DNA from: an uncultured Clostridia bacterium
GTDB taxonomy: Bacteria > Bacillota_A > Clostridia > Christensenellales > Aristaeellaceae
Length of the DNA: 6,274 bases
Direction of reading: 5' to 3'
Assembly: GCA_934645275.1 (NCBI GenBank)
Contig: CAKUDW010000122.1
Span: 1 to 6,274, forward strand
Shown: positions 1 through 5,527 of the stretch, piece after piece
Layout of the letters: every line of letters begins with the position of its first letter
Position numbering within the stretch: the first letter of the stretch is position 1
Program-made: the position numbers and the translations under genes
The notes under the pieces: generated by a model
The model's input: the letters and a program-made list of their open reading frames with translations, nothing else
Database searches by the model: none
Told to the model about the DNA's origin: nothing

Positions 1-37
1 CCGTAAGGTCTATGCCTTTCGCCTTCCCGGAAAGCAT
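1..37 (-). CDS. N-terminal end of an unidentified minus-strand gene (partial)
   Basis: On the minus strand an ATG at 37-35 opens a frame that runs out of the window, reading MLSGKAKGIDLT. The frame lies about 27 bases downstream of the start point expected from the minus-strand promoter at 71-99, which is the main support for it. The ribosome-binding site is poor: a GGA sits about 11 bases upstream and a second directly abuts the ATG, so the true start may lie outside the window. The KG-x-DLT pattern resembles the N-termini of many MATE-family drug/sodium antiporters in Clostridia, but twelve residues cannot establish that. The alternative is that the upstream gene is on the plus strand and ends at the TAA at 4-6, followed by the hairpin at 27-42. 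Confidence 0.3.
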   Translation of the reverse strand, partial: MLSGKAKGIDLT

Positions 38-53
38 TCCGGCATTTTTCCGA

Positions 54-80
54 TTCACATATTCTCATTGATTATATCAT
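54..80 (+). promoter_or_regulatory. Weak candidate promoter for the enolase gene
   Basis: TTCACA (54-59, five of six matches to the -35 consensus) and TATCAT (75-80, five of six matches to the -10) are separated by 15 bases, which is shorter than the usual 16-18. Other -10-like hexamers downstream (TAAAAT 104-109, TATTAT 133-138) lack any recognisable -35 at a workable distance. This is the best available sigma-A-like site, but it is not strong. Confidence 0.3.
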
Positions 81-99
81 ACCGCCGCACAAATGCAAA
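71..99 (-). promoter_or_regulatory. Minus-strand promoter with extended -10
   Basis: Read on the minus strand, TTTGCA (99-94, four of six matches to TTGACA) is followed after 17 bases by TATAAT (76-71). TGA lies directly before it, giving a TGnTATAAT extended -10 (79-71). It points leftward, out of the window, and suggests a divergently transcribed gene beyond the left edge. It overlaps the best plus-strand promoter candidate for the enolase gene, so the two could compete for polymerase. Confidence 0.5.
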
Positions 100-143
100 T
101 GGATAAAATCCCACGCGGTGCAGAAAATAGAGTATTATTGTTT

Positions 144-150
144 GGGAGGA
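144..150 (+). promoter_or_regulatory. Ribosome-binding site fixing the enolase start
   Basis: GGGAGGA lies 8 bases before the ATG at 159. It selects that codon over an in-frame upstream ATG at 93, whose extra 22 residues do not resemble any enolase N-terminus. Confidence 0.8.
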
Positions 151-158
151 ATCAACGC

Positions 159-1379
159 ATGCTGAAAATACAGAACGTCCGCGCGCGCCAGATACTTGAT
201 TCGCGCGGCGAACCCACACTTGAAGCAGAAGTGACGCTCGAAGGCGGCGCAACGGGGACGGGCAGCGCGCCGTCGGGCGCGTCCACCGGCAGCTACGAAG
301 CGCCTGAAAAGCGCGACGGCGGAAAAATCTGGTTTGGGCGAGGCGTTTTGAATGCTGTGGACGATGTGAACGGCCCGATTCGTGAAGCGCTGCTGGGCCT
401 GAATGCCGCGCATCAGCGCGATATAGACGCGCGCATGCTCGAGGCGGGCGCATTCGGCGCAAACAGCACCATCGCCGTCTCATGGGCCGTGGCCGAAGCT
501 GCGGCACGTGCGCGCGGCATGGAACTATACGAGCATCTGGGTGGCGTTCAGGCGCTGGAACTGCCAACGCCCATGTTCAACGTCGTCAACGGCGGCCGCC
601 ATGCAGCGAACAATCTGGAAATTCAGGAATTCATGTTTGTTCCTGCGGGCGCAATCAGCTTTCACGAAGCGCTACGGATGGGCGCGGTATGCTGCCGAGC
701 GCTCGGCGAACTGCTACACGCGGATGGACTGAGCATAACCCTCGGCGACGAGGGCGGCTTTGCCCCCAATCTGGACAGCGACGCGCAGGCTCTGGAATAC
801 ATGCTGCGCGCCATTGAGGCCGCCGGTTGGCGACCTGGCGAGGACATGTGCATGGCGCTGGACGTCGCGGCCTCCGGTTGGGCAGAGGACGGCGCGTATG
901 TACAAGCGAAATCCGGCCGTTGCTTCCGGCGCGACGAGCTGATCGATTACCTTGACGGTCTCGCCGAACGCTTCCCGCTTCTCTCCATCGAGGATCCCCT
1001 CGGCGAAGACGACTTCGAAGGCTTTGCGGAAATTACCCGGGCCTTCGGAAATGAACTAATGATTGTGGGCGACGACCTGTTCGTTACCAACCCAAACCGC
1101 CTGGCGCACGGCGCGGAAATGGGCGCTGCAAACGCAATCATCGTAAAGCCCAACCAGATCGGCACGCTCTCCGAAACGCTGACGCTGACGCGGCTAGCCC
1201 AGCAGAACGGCTACCGCCTGGTAGTATCGCACCGCAGCGGCGAAACCAATTCGACGGCCATCGCCGACCTTGCCGTGGCCGTGGGCGCGCAATATATCAA
1301 GGCGGGCGCGCCGGTGCGCGGCGAACGCGTCGCCAAATACAACCGCCTGCTTCAAATAGAAGAAAGCCTTGACGGATAA
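159..1379 (+). CDS. eno: Enolase (phosphopyruvate hydratase), short divergent form
   Basis: Enolase interconverts 2-phosphoglycerate and phosphoenolpyruvate in glycolysis and gluconeogenesis, as a cytosolic Mg2+ enzyme. The 406-residue product starts MLKIQNVRARQILDSRG, the usual enolase opening. By alignment from memory with E. coli and yeast enolase I can place the SGASTG loop (39-44), His148, Glu157 in IQEFM, Glu198 in GDEGG, metal ligands Asp235, Glu278 (SIED) and Asp305 (GDDLFVTN), Lys330, His358-Arg359-Ser360 (SHRSGE) and Lys381. So the catalytic set looks intact. It is about 25 residues shorter than typical bacterial enolases (around 430). The missing parts are the LDGTxNK segment before GAN (near 96-101), a few residues before the NGG motif, and the C-terminal tail, since it stops soon after RLLQIEESL. 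Local changes include HAANN for HADNN, KPNQIG for K-V/F-NQIG and IKAGAPVR for IKTGAPSR. No glycolytic genes adjoin it, unlike the common gap-pgk-tpi-gpm-eno clusters, so it could be the sole enolase or a second copy. Confidence 0.93.
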   Translation: MLKIQNVRARQILDSRGEPTLEAEVTLEGGATGTGSAPSGASTGSYEAPEKRDGGKIWFGRGVLNAVDDVNGPIREALLGLNAAHQRDIDARMLEAGAFGANSTIAVSWAVAEAAARARGMELYEHLGGVQALELPTPMFNVVNGGRHAANNLEIQEFMFVPAGAISFHEALRMGAVCCRALGELLHADGLSITLGDEGGFAPNLDSDAQALEYMLRAIEAAGWRPGEDMCMALDVAASGWAEDGAYVQAKSGRCFRRDELIDYLDGLAERFPLLSIEDPLGEDDFEGFAEITRAFGNELMIVGDDLFVTNPNRLAHGAEMGAANAIIVKPNQIGTLSETLTLTRLAQQNGYRLVVSHRSGETNSTAIADLAVAVGAQYIKAGAPVRGERVAKYNRLLQIEESLDG

Positions 1380-1382
1380 ATC

Positions 1383-1426
1383 ATAACGGGGCAGCGCGCC
1401 ACTTTTTCGGCACGCTGCCCCGTTAT
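1383..1426. terminator. Shared hairpin between convergent genes, probably bidirectional terminator
   Basis: A perfect 14-base inverted repeat (1383-1396 with 1413-1426, ATAACGGGGCAGCG) is extended after one C/A mismatch by GCC/GGC, leaving an 8-base loop that contains TTTTT. It begins 4 bases after the enolase stop and ends 13 bases before the CAP gene stop, so it can serve both converging transcripts. Neither strand has a real T-tract after the stem, which is atypical for an intrinsic terminator. It may instead work with Rho or as a 3'-end stabiliser. Confidence 0.7.
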
Positions 1427-1438
1427 AAACCAAACCTG

Positions 1439-2671
1439 CTATCGCACTGTCACCCTGCACTCATCGCTGCGACCGTTTGCAGAAATAGCGGTGATCACGC
1501 ATTCGCCCGGCGCGACAGCTTGAACAATTCCATTTTCATCAATCGTCGCGACGTTCGGAGCGCTGCTTGTCCAGCACAACGTCAGATCGTCGGCGTAGGC
1601 CGGAATCACTTCGGCGAAAAGAACACGCGTCTCCCCCGCCTGCATTTCAGCCGTGGTCTCGGAGAGCTCAACGTTAACCACGCTCTGCGGATACAGCGAC
1701 GCCATTTCGCAGACATATTCTATGGAAGCGTCCTCGCCATCCACTGTTTTCAGGCCCGTCAGCTTCAATTGCCAGCGCTGGTTCTGAACATAGGCCTCAA
1801 TGCCCGCGGCTGTAAGCTCGGGCCTGAATATCAGGCACGAACCCGCGCCATAGCTTTCGCGGCTGACGCGGCAATAACCATCGCCGCTTTCATTTGCAAA
1901 ATCGAAACAAAAGCGCGCGCCGCTCGCAGTTTCCAAAAGCTCTGCACGCGGCGTGGAAGCGTCCAAATCATATATTCTATCGTTCAGGCTGACGGACCAC
2001 GCAAGCTCCGTCGCCATCAATTCTGCGGGAAACGCGCCTTCCGCCGGCCACGCCACGTAGCGCCAATCGTCGTCGCCCTGCACGTCCACCGCGTACATCG
2101 AAACATAGCTCGTGCCGCTCTTTGCATTGGCAAGGCCGAAACCGGTTTCGCGCATCAATGGATTCAGCAACCAGCGCCTGTGGCCAAGTACCGGCAAATT
2201 GCCGTCGCCATCGTCGCGGGCAAAATAATTCACGCCGTCAATCAATATGTCCGGGCGCATCCAGTTGAATTTGGCAATATTGGCGCGGGCAGCGCCGAGC
2301 TTGCCCGACTGGTACAGCGGATCAGGCATCCCCTGCGGCTGTGTAGGCGTATGGGAAAGATAATCATTTGCAGCCAGCAGCAGCGCGGCATTCTGGCAGC
2401 GCAGCGTATACAATGGATTCAGACTCACCTCGCCCAGTCCGGCCAACGCGCGCAGAAAGTTCAGCTGTGCGAGCGCGGCATTCTGCGCAGCTCCGCTCAG
2501 CGCGCCTGCTGAATAATTGTTTACCGACGGTTCATCCTGATAGGGTGAATCATCGCTCCTGTATTCCCGCGCCGCCTCATAACGCGCGCGCATTTCTTCC
2601 CTTTCCATGGCCAACGCGCCGGGCGCCAGCATCATCAGCGCCAGCAAAACGGCCATCCATTTCCTTCGCAT
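1439..2671 (-). CDS. Secreted CAP-domain protein with C-terminal Big2 domain
   Basis: The 410-residue product begins with a signal peptide: a basic MRRK start, a hydrophobic core and APGALA, with likely cleavage after Ala21. A CAP/SCP (YkwD-like) domain covers roughly 65-198, with the NxxR helix (NFLRALAGL), an LSH at 105-107 and the signature GHRRWLLNP at 163-171. A middle region of about 200-330 is rich in aromatics and unassigned. A bacterial Ig-like Big2 domain fills about 332-409, shown by the WTSSAPNVATIDENGIVQAV pattern. CAP proteins of this type are extracellular and their activity is mostly unknown; Big2 domains usually serve adhesion or spacing. The motif normally reading GENIA is ARANIA here, so one of the classical cavity glutamates is missing. 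The mature part has eight cysteines, suggesting disulfides. I see no LPxTG, membrane anchor or lipobox, so it is probably released or held non-covalently. It is monocistronic, with its own promoter and a shared 3' hairpin. Confidence 0.85.
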   Translation of the reverse strand: MRRKWMAVLLALMMLAPGALAMEREEMRARYEAAREYRSDDSPYQDEPSVNNYSAGALSGAAQNAALAQLNFLRALAGLGEVSLNPLYTLRCQNAALLLAANDYLSHTPTQPQGMPDPLYQSGKLGAARANIAKFNWMRPDILIDGVNYFARDDGDGNLPVLGHRRWLLNPLMRETGFGLANAKSGTSYVSMYAVDVQGDDDWRYVAWPAEGAFPAELMATELAWSVSLNDRIYDLDASTPRAELLETASGARFCFDFANESGDGYCRVSRESYGAGSCLIFRPELTAAGIEAYVQNQRWQLKLTGLKTVDGEDASIEYVCEMASLYPQSVVNVELSETTAEMQAGETRVLFAEVIPAYADDLTLCWTSSAPNVATIDENGIVQAVAPGECVITAISANGRSDECRVTVR

Positions 2672-2676
2672 CGCTT

Positions 2677-2682
2677 CACTCC
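2677..2682 (-). promoter_or_regulatory. Ribosome-binding site fixing the CAP gene start
   Basis: On the minus strand GGAGTG lies 5 bases before the ATG at 2671. An in-frame GTG at 2686 would add five residues (MWSEA), but it has no Shine-Dalgarno and would place the signal-peptide basic start internally, so 2671 is preferred. Confidence 0.7.
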
Positions 2683-2729
2683 ACACGCCCGCAACCGTTC
2701 TTTTTTCGACAAATGCAGGTAATGAAAGA

Positions 2730-2738
2730 ATTATAACA
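2730..2738 (-). promoter_or_regulatory. Extended -10 promoter of the CAP gene
   Basis: The minus strand reads TGTTATAAT, a perfect extended -10, about 59 bases upstream of the ATG at 2671. The -35 region at normal distance (2758-2753) is only a run of T and matches poorly, which is common when an extended -10 is present. The predicted start point is near 2723, giving a leader of about 50 bases. Confidence 0.6.
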
Positions 2739-2780
2739 CTATATTCACCGGAAAAAAAGTAATTTCCTTCACAAAGGGGC

Positions 2781-2809
2781 TTTTCAAACGGCCCGTTTTC
2801 TGTTAAAAT
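2781..2809 (+). promoter_or_regulatory. Promoter of the EF-G paralog
   Basis: TTTTCA (2781-2786, four of six matches) and TAAAAT (2804-2809, five of six) are 17 bases apart, with TGT directly before the -10 giving a TGnTAAAAT extended form. The predicted start point is near 2816 and the leader is roughly 88 bases. It is divergent from the CAP gene promoter, with the two -10 elements about 65 bases apart. Confidence 0.6.
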
Positions 2810-2818
2810 AAAAATACT

Positions 2819-2878
2819 ATGGCGTATATGGCGCTTTATGCGTTCTGCCAGACCTGCGGCGAATATCTGCGCAGGTGA
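2819..2878 (+). CDS. Possible 19-residue leader peptide with CxxC knuckle
   Basis: An ATG at 2819 opens a 19-residue frame ending at TGA 2876-2878, 25 bases before the EF-G paralog start. It reads MAYMALYAFCQTCGEYLRR. The FCxxCGxxL pattern is the usual half-site of zinc-ribbon proteins (FCPxCGxxL), which is striking for so short a frame. There is no Shine-Dalgarno. The start point predicted from the promoter lies only about 3 bases before the ATG, so translation would have to be leaderless, or begin at the internal ATG at 2828. It could be a regulatory leader peptide, a real microprotein or chance. Confidence 0.25.
   Translation: MAYMALYAFCQTCGEYLRR
2852..2876 (+). promoter_or_regulatory. 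Leader hairpin upstream of the EF-G paralog
   Basis: ACCTGCG (2852-2858) is perfectly complementary to CGCAGGT (2870-2876) across an 11-base loop. The stem overlaps the last codons and stop of the possible leader peptide, and ends 13 bases before the AGGGGG Shine-Dalgarno (2890-2895). No T-tract follows, so it is not an intrinsic terminator. CCTG at 2853-2856 could alternatively pair with CAGG at 2889-2892, inside the Shine-Dalgarno region, so two exclusive structures are conceivable. Any regulatory role is inference. Confidence 0.35.
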
Positions 2879-2903
2879 ATAAATATCACAGGGGGAATTT
2901 TAT

Positions 2904-4985
2904 ATGAAAGATTATCAGGCCAAAAATATCCGCAACATCTCTGTTGTCGGACATGGCAGTGAAGGTAAGACCACGCTGGTGGAAGCCCTTCTGTACACTG
3001 CTGGCGCAATCGACCGTCAGGGCCGCGTAGAGGACGGCACCACCACCACCGACTTCGAACCGGAAGAGACCAAACGTCAGATTTCCATCAGCGCAGCCAT
3101 CGCTCCGCTGGAGTGGAAGGAAACTAAGATCAACCTGATCGATATCCCCGGCTATTTCGACTTTGCCGGCGAGCAGTCCGGCCCGTTGACCGTGTGCGAA
3201 GGCGCGCTGATCACCGTGGGCGCAGTTTCCGGCCTGAACGTAGGCGCGGAAAAGGCGTGGGCCATGTGCGATAAGACGCATACCTCCCGCATGATCGTCA
3301 TCAACCAGATGGATCGCGAAAACGCCAACTTTGAAAAGGCGCTCTCCACCATCACCGAAAAGTATGGCAGCCACATCGCGCCCATCGAGGTGCCGATCGT
3401 TGAAAATGGCAAGTTCACGGGCGTTGTGTGCATTCTGGAAAACAAGGCCTTCATCGGCGAGGGCAAGACCCTGAAGGAAGTTGCGATTCCCGATTTCGTG
3501 GCCGACGAAGTTGAAGCCGCGCGCGAAGCCATCATGGAAGCAGCCGCGGGCGCTGAAGACGAATTGATGGAGAAGTTCTTTGAAGACGGCGAGCTCTCCT
3601 TTGACGATATGATGCATGGTCTGCGCCAGGGCATTAAGGACGGCACGGTCGTTCCCGTGGTGTGCTGCTCCGGCGTTACCCGCATTGGCCTGAGCAAGGT
3701 TCTGGACAACATCATCGATTTGATGCCCTCTCCGGCAGGCACGTCGCTGACTGGCGTAAACCCGAAGAACGACGAAGAAGTCGAACGCATCTGTGCCGAT
3801 GATCAGCCCTTCTCCGCGCGCGTGTTCAAGACCATGGCTGACCCGTTCGTGGGCAAGCTGAGCCTGATGAAGGTCATGTCCGGCACGCTGACCGGCGATA
3901 TGCTGCTCTACAACGCCAATGCCGAAAAGAATGAAAAGCCCGGCACCATCTACACCCTGAAGGGCAAGAAGCAGACGCCCACCCAGAAGGTGTGCGCGGG
4001 TGACATCTGCGCGCTGGCGAAGCTGCAGTCCGTAGCGACCGGCAACACCCTGTGCGACGGCAACAACCCCGTGAAGTTCCCCGAGATCGAGTTCCCGGCG
4101 CCCTGCATCTCCAAGGCCGTATACGCCAAGAAGGCTGGCGAGGAAGATAAGATCTTCTCCGGTCTGGCGCGCCTGATGGAAGAGGATCCCACGATCACCG
4201 TTTCCAAGAACGTGGAAACCACCGAATCCGTGCTGAGCGGCCTGGGCGAAATGCACATTGAGGTCGTCGCCCGCAAGCTGGCCAGCAAGTTCGGCGCAGA
4301 GTGCGTGCTGCAGGATCCCAAGATCCCGTATCGCGAGTCCATCCGCAAGCCGATCGACGTTGAAGGACGTCACAAGAAGCAGTCCGGCGGTCACGGCCAG
4401 TTCGGCGACGTCAAGATCAAGTTCCGTCCGAACGCTGATCCCGATGATACCGAATTCCACTTTGTTGATTCCGTTGTCGGCGGCACCGTACCGCGTAACT
4501 TCATCCCCGCGGTTGAAAAGGGCCTGCGCGACAACATCAAGCACGGCGTGCTCGCCGGCTTCCCCGTGGTAGGTCTGACGGCTGAGCTGTACGACGGCGG
4601 CTACCATCCGGTCGACTCCTCCGAAATGGCGTTCAAGACCGCTGCCCGCCTCGCGTTCAAGCAGCTGACCGGCGCCAACCCGATCCTGCTCGAGCCCATC
4701 TACCACATCGAGGTGGATGTGCCGGATCAGTACATGGGCGACATCATCGGCGATATGAACAAGCGCCGCGGCCGCATCATGGGCATGGACAAGGTCGGCG
4801 AACTGCAGCGCGTAACTGCTGAAGCGCCGCTTTCCGAAATGTTCAAGTATGCCACGGATCTGCGTTCCATGACGCAGGCGCGCGGCTCCTTCACGATGCA
4901 CTTTGAGCGCTACGAGGAAGTTCCCGCTACGGATGCGAAGAAGATCATCGAATCCTGCAAGCGCGAAGACGAAGACGAGGATTAA
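2904..4985 (+). CDS. Elongation factor G paralog, EF-G2 type
   Basis: A 693-residue translational GTPase with the full EF-G layout: G domain with G' insert (about 8-280), domain II (about 297-390), III (395-475), IV (476-595) and V (596-680), then an acidic EDEDED tail. EF-G proteins bind the ribosome and drive translocation or recycling. Motifs mark the EF-G2 paralog group, not canonical FusA: P-loop GHGSEGKT (16-23) for GHIDAGKT, DFEPEETKRQIS (50-61) for the DWMEQERERGIT switch I, DIPGY (80-84) for DTPGH, and NQMD (134-137) for NKMD. Tyr84 therefore replaces the catalytic switch II histidine, Ser61 the Mg-binding threonine, and Gln135 the guanine-stacking lysine. Domain IV keeps the tip histidine (His568 in GGYHPVDSSEMAFK) and SGGHGQFGDV, so A-site contact looks preserved. 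AGGGGG lies 8 bases before the ATG. Lysine codons are mostly AAG, unlike the mixed use in the enolase gene, which suggests high expression. The gene is not next to rpsL/rpsG/tuf, the canonical fusA context. Twelve cysteines are more than usual. Confidence 0.93.
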   Translation: MKDYQAKNIRNISVVGHGSEGKTTLVEALLYTAGAIDRQGRVEDGTTTTDFEPEETKRQISISAAIAPLEWKETKINLIDIPGYFDFAGEQSGPLTVCEGALITVGAVSGLNVGAEKAWAMCDKTHTSRMIVINQMDRENANFEKALSTITEKYGSHIAPIEVPIVENGKFTGVVCILENKAFIGEGKTLKEVAIPDFVADEVEAAREAIMEAAAGAEDELMEKFFEDGELSFDDMMHGLRQGIKDGTVVPVVCCSGVTRIGLSKVLDNIIDLMPSPAGTSLTGVNPKNDEEVERICADDQPFSARVFKTMADPFVGKLSLMKVMSGTLTGDMLLYNANAEKNEKPGTIYTLKGKKQTPTQKVCAGDICALAKLQSVATGNTLCDGNNPVKFPEIEFPAPCISKAVYAKKAGEEDKIFSGLARLMEEDPTITVSKNVETTESVLSGLGEMHIEVVARKLASKFGAECVLQDPKIPYRESIRKPIDVEGRHKKQSGGHGQFGDVKIKFRPNADPDDTEFHFVDSVVGGTVPRNFIPAVEKGLRDNIKHGVLAGFPVVGLTAELYDGGYHPVDSSEMAFKTAARLAFKQLTGANPILLEPIYHIEVDVPDQYMGDIIGDMNKRRGRIMGMDKVGELQRVTAEAPLSEMFKYATDLRSMTQARGSFTMHFERYEEVPATDAKKIIESCKREDEDED

Positions 4986-5004
4986 TCTTCTGTACTTACC
5001 CATT

Positions 5005-5043
5005 CAACCGCTGCGGCAATATGCTGCGGCGGTTGATTTTTTT
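5005..5043 (+). terminator. Intrinsic terminator of the EF-G paralog gene
   Basis: A 13-pair stem (5005-5017 with 5023-5035, including two G-U pairs) closes a 5-base AATAT loop. It is followed by A and seven T (5037-5043). It begins 19 bases after the stop codon and makes the gene monocistronic. Confidence 0.93.
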
Positions 5044-5397
5044 AAGGCCGGAATTAGCAAAACCAGCACTTTGCGAGGCAGTAGCTCTGGAATGTATGTC
5101 TGAAATGAGCCAGCCGCAATTTCAAACCGAAGTTTTACTGGCAGTAAATCGAATCTTTGAAATGCAGAAGTGCATGATAAGATGCCAATAATACCGTCTG
5201 GCGAATTTAGAAACACACGTTAACGCTCTGGAATCATTAAAGCAAAGCTCCGGCAATCCCCTCCAACATGGGTGAACTGGCCGCCGCCGAGCGAAGGTAC
5301 AATGCGCCGGCTGCGCTTTATTAGAGGCACTGTCATTCTCACTCGCGTATCCATTCAAAACTGCCCAAAGCGCTTACTATTTCTTTCAGGACACATA
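5044..5397. other. Intergenic region without a convincing gene; possible decayed frame
   Basis: About 350 bases between the terminator and the rplI promoter. I find no tRNA, riboswitch signature or intact gene. A plus-strand frame from ATG 5096 encodes 31 residues, stops at TAA 5189-5191, continues 27 codons to TGA 5273-5275, and then stays open to 5446, past the rplI promoter. The first two pieces have a helical, partly heptad-like pattern (LANLETHVNALESL), so this may be a decayed gene. The number of stops is not far from chance, however, and no family is recognised. Minus-strand frames of 70 and 78 codons overlap here and are unconvincing. A 10-base direct repeat, GCTCTGGAAT, occurs at 5084-5093 and 5225-5234. 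Confidence 0.4.
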
Positions 5398-5427
5398 TTG
5401 CCACGTCTCGCCTGAATATGTTATAAT
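5398..5427 (+). promoter_or_regulatory. Promoter of the rplI-dnaB operon
   Basis: TTGCCA (5398-5403, five of six matches) and a perfect TATAAT (5422-5427) are 18 bases apart, with TGT before the -10 forming an extended TGTTATAAT. The predicted start point is near 5434, leaving a leader of about 94 bases before rplI. This is the strongest promoter in the window by sequence. Confidence 0.8.
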
Positions 5428-5435
5428 AGTAGTTA

Positions 5436-5456
5436 GGAAAGTGTGAAATATTTTCC
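5436..5456 (+). promoter_or_regulatory. Hairpin at the 5' end of the rplI leader
   Basis: GGAAAGT (5436-5442) pairs with ATTTTCC (5450-5456) with one G-U pair and a 7-base loop. It would lie within the first few bases of the predicted transcript, a position typical of 5' stabilising stems. It is AU-rich and could be chance. Confidence 0.3.
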
Positions 5457-5527
5457 GTTTCAGTGCAAGGCAATACCTTCGCGCTGATTATCCAAATACA
5501 CATCTACCGAGAACGGAGGGTATACAT

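Noticed and set aside
93..158. N-terminal extension of enolase from the ATG at 93
   Set aside because: The Shine-Dalgarno at 144-150 serves the ATG at 159, and the added residues do not match enolase N-termini.
1520..2512. A 330-codon open frame antisense to the CAP gene
   Set aside because: The product is rich in Arg, Ala and His with no family pattern, whereas the minus strand has a signal peptide, CAP and Big2 domains.
2886..5003. A 705-codon open frame antisense to the EF-G paralog
   Set aside because: It mirrors the strongly biased codon use of the sense gene. The translation has no recognisable domain and the sense protein is unambiguous EF-G.
5084..5234. Direct repeat GCTCTGGAAT as insertion-site duplication
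   Set aside because: A 10-base repeat 141 bases apart can occur by chance, and no inverted repeats or transposase remains lie between the copies.
5004..5358. Two overlapping minus-strand frames of 70 and 78 codons in the intergenic region
   Set aside because: They have no recognisable sequence, and one of them runs into the EF-G terminator.
5434..5527. A ribosomal-protein autoregulatory structure or riboswitch in the rplI leader
   Set aside because: Only a weak 7-base-pair stem is visible, and I recognise no known leader motif.
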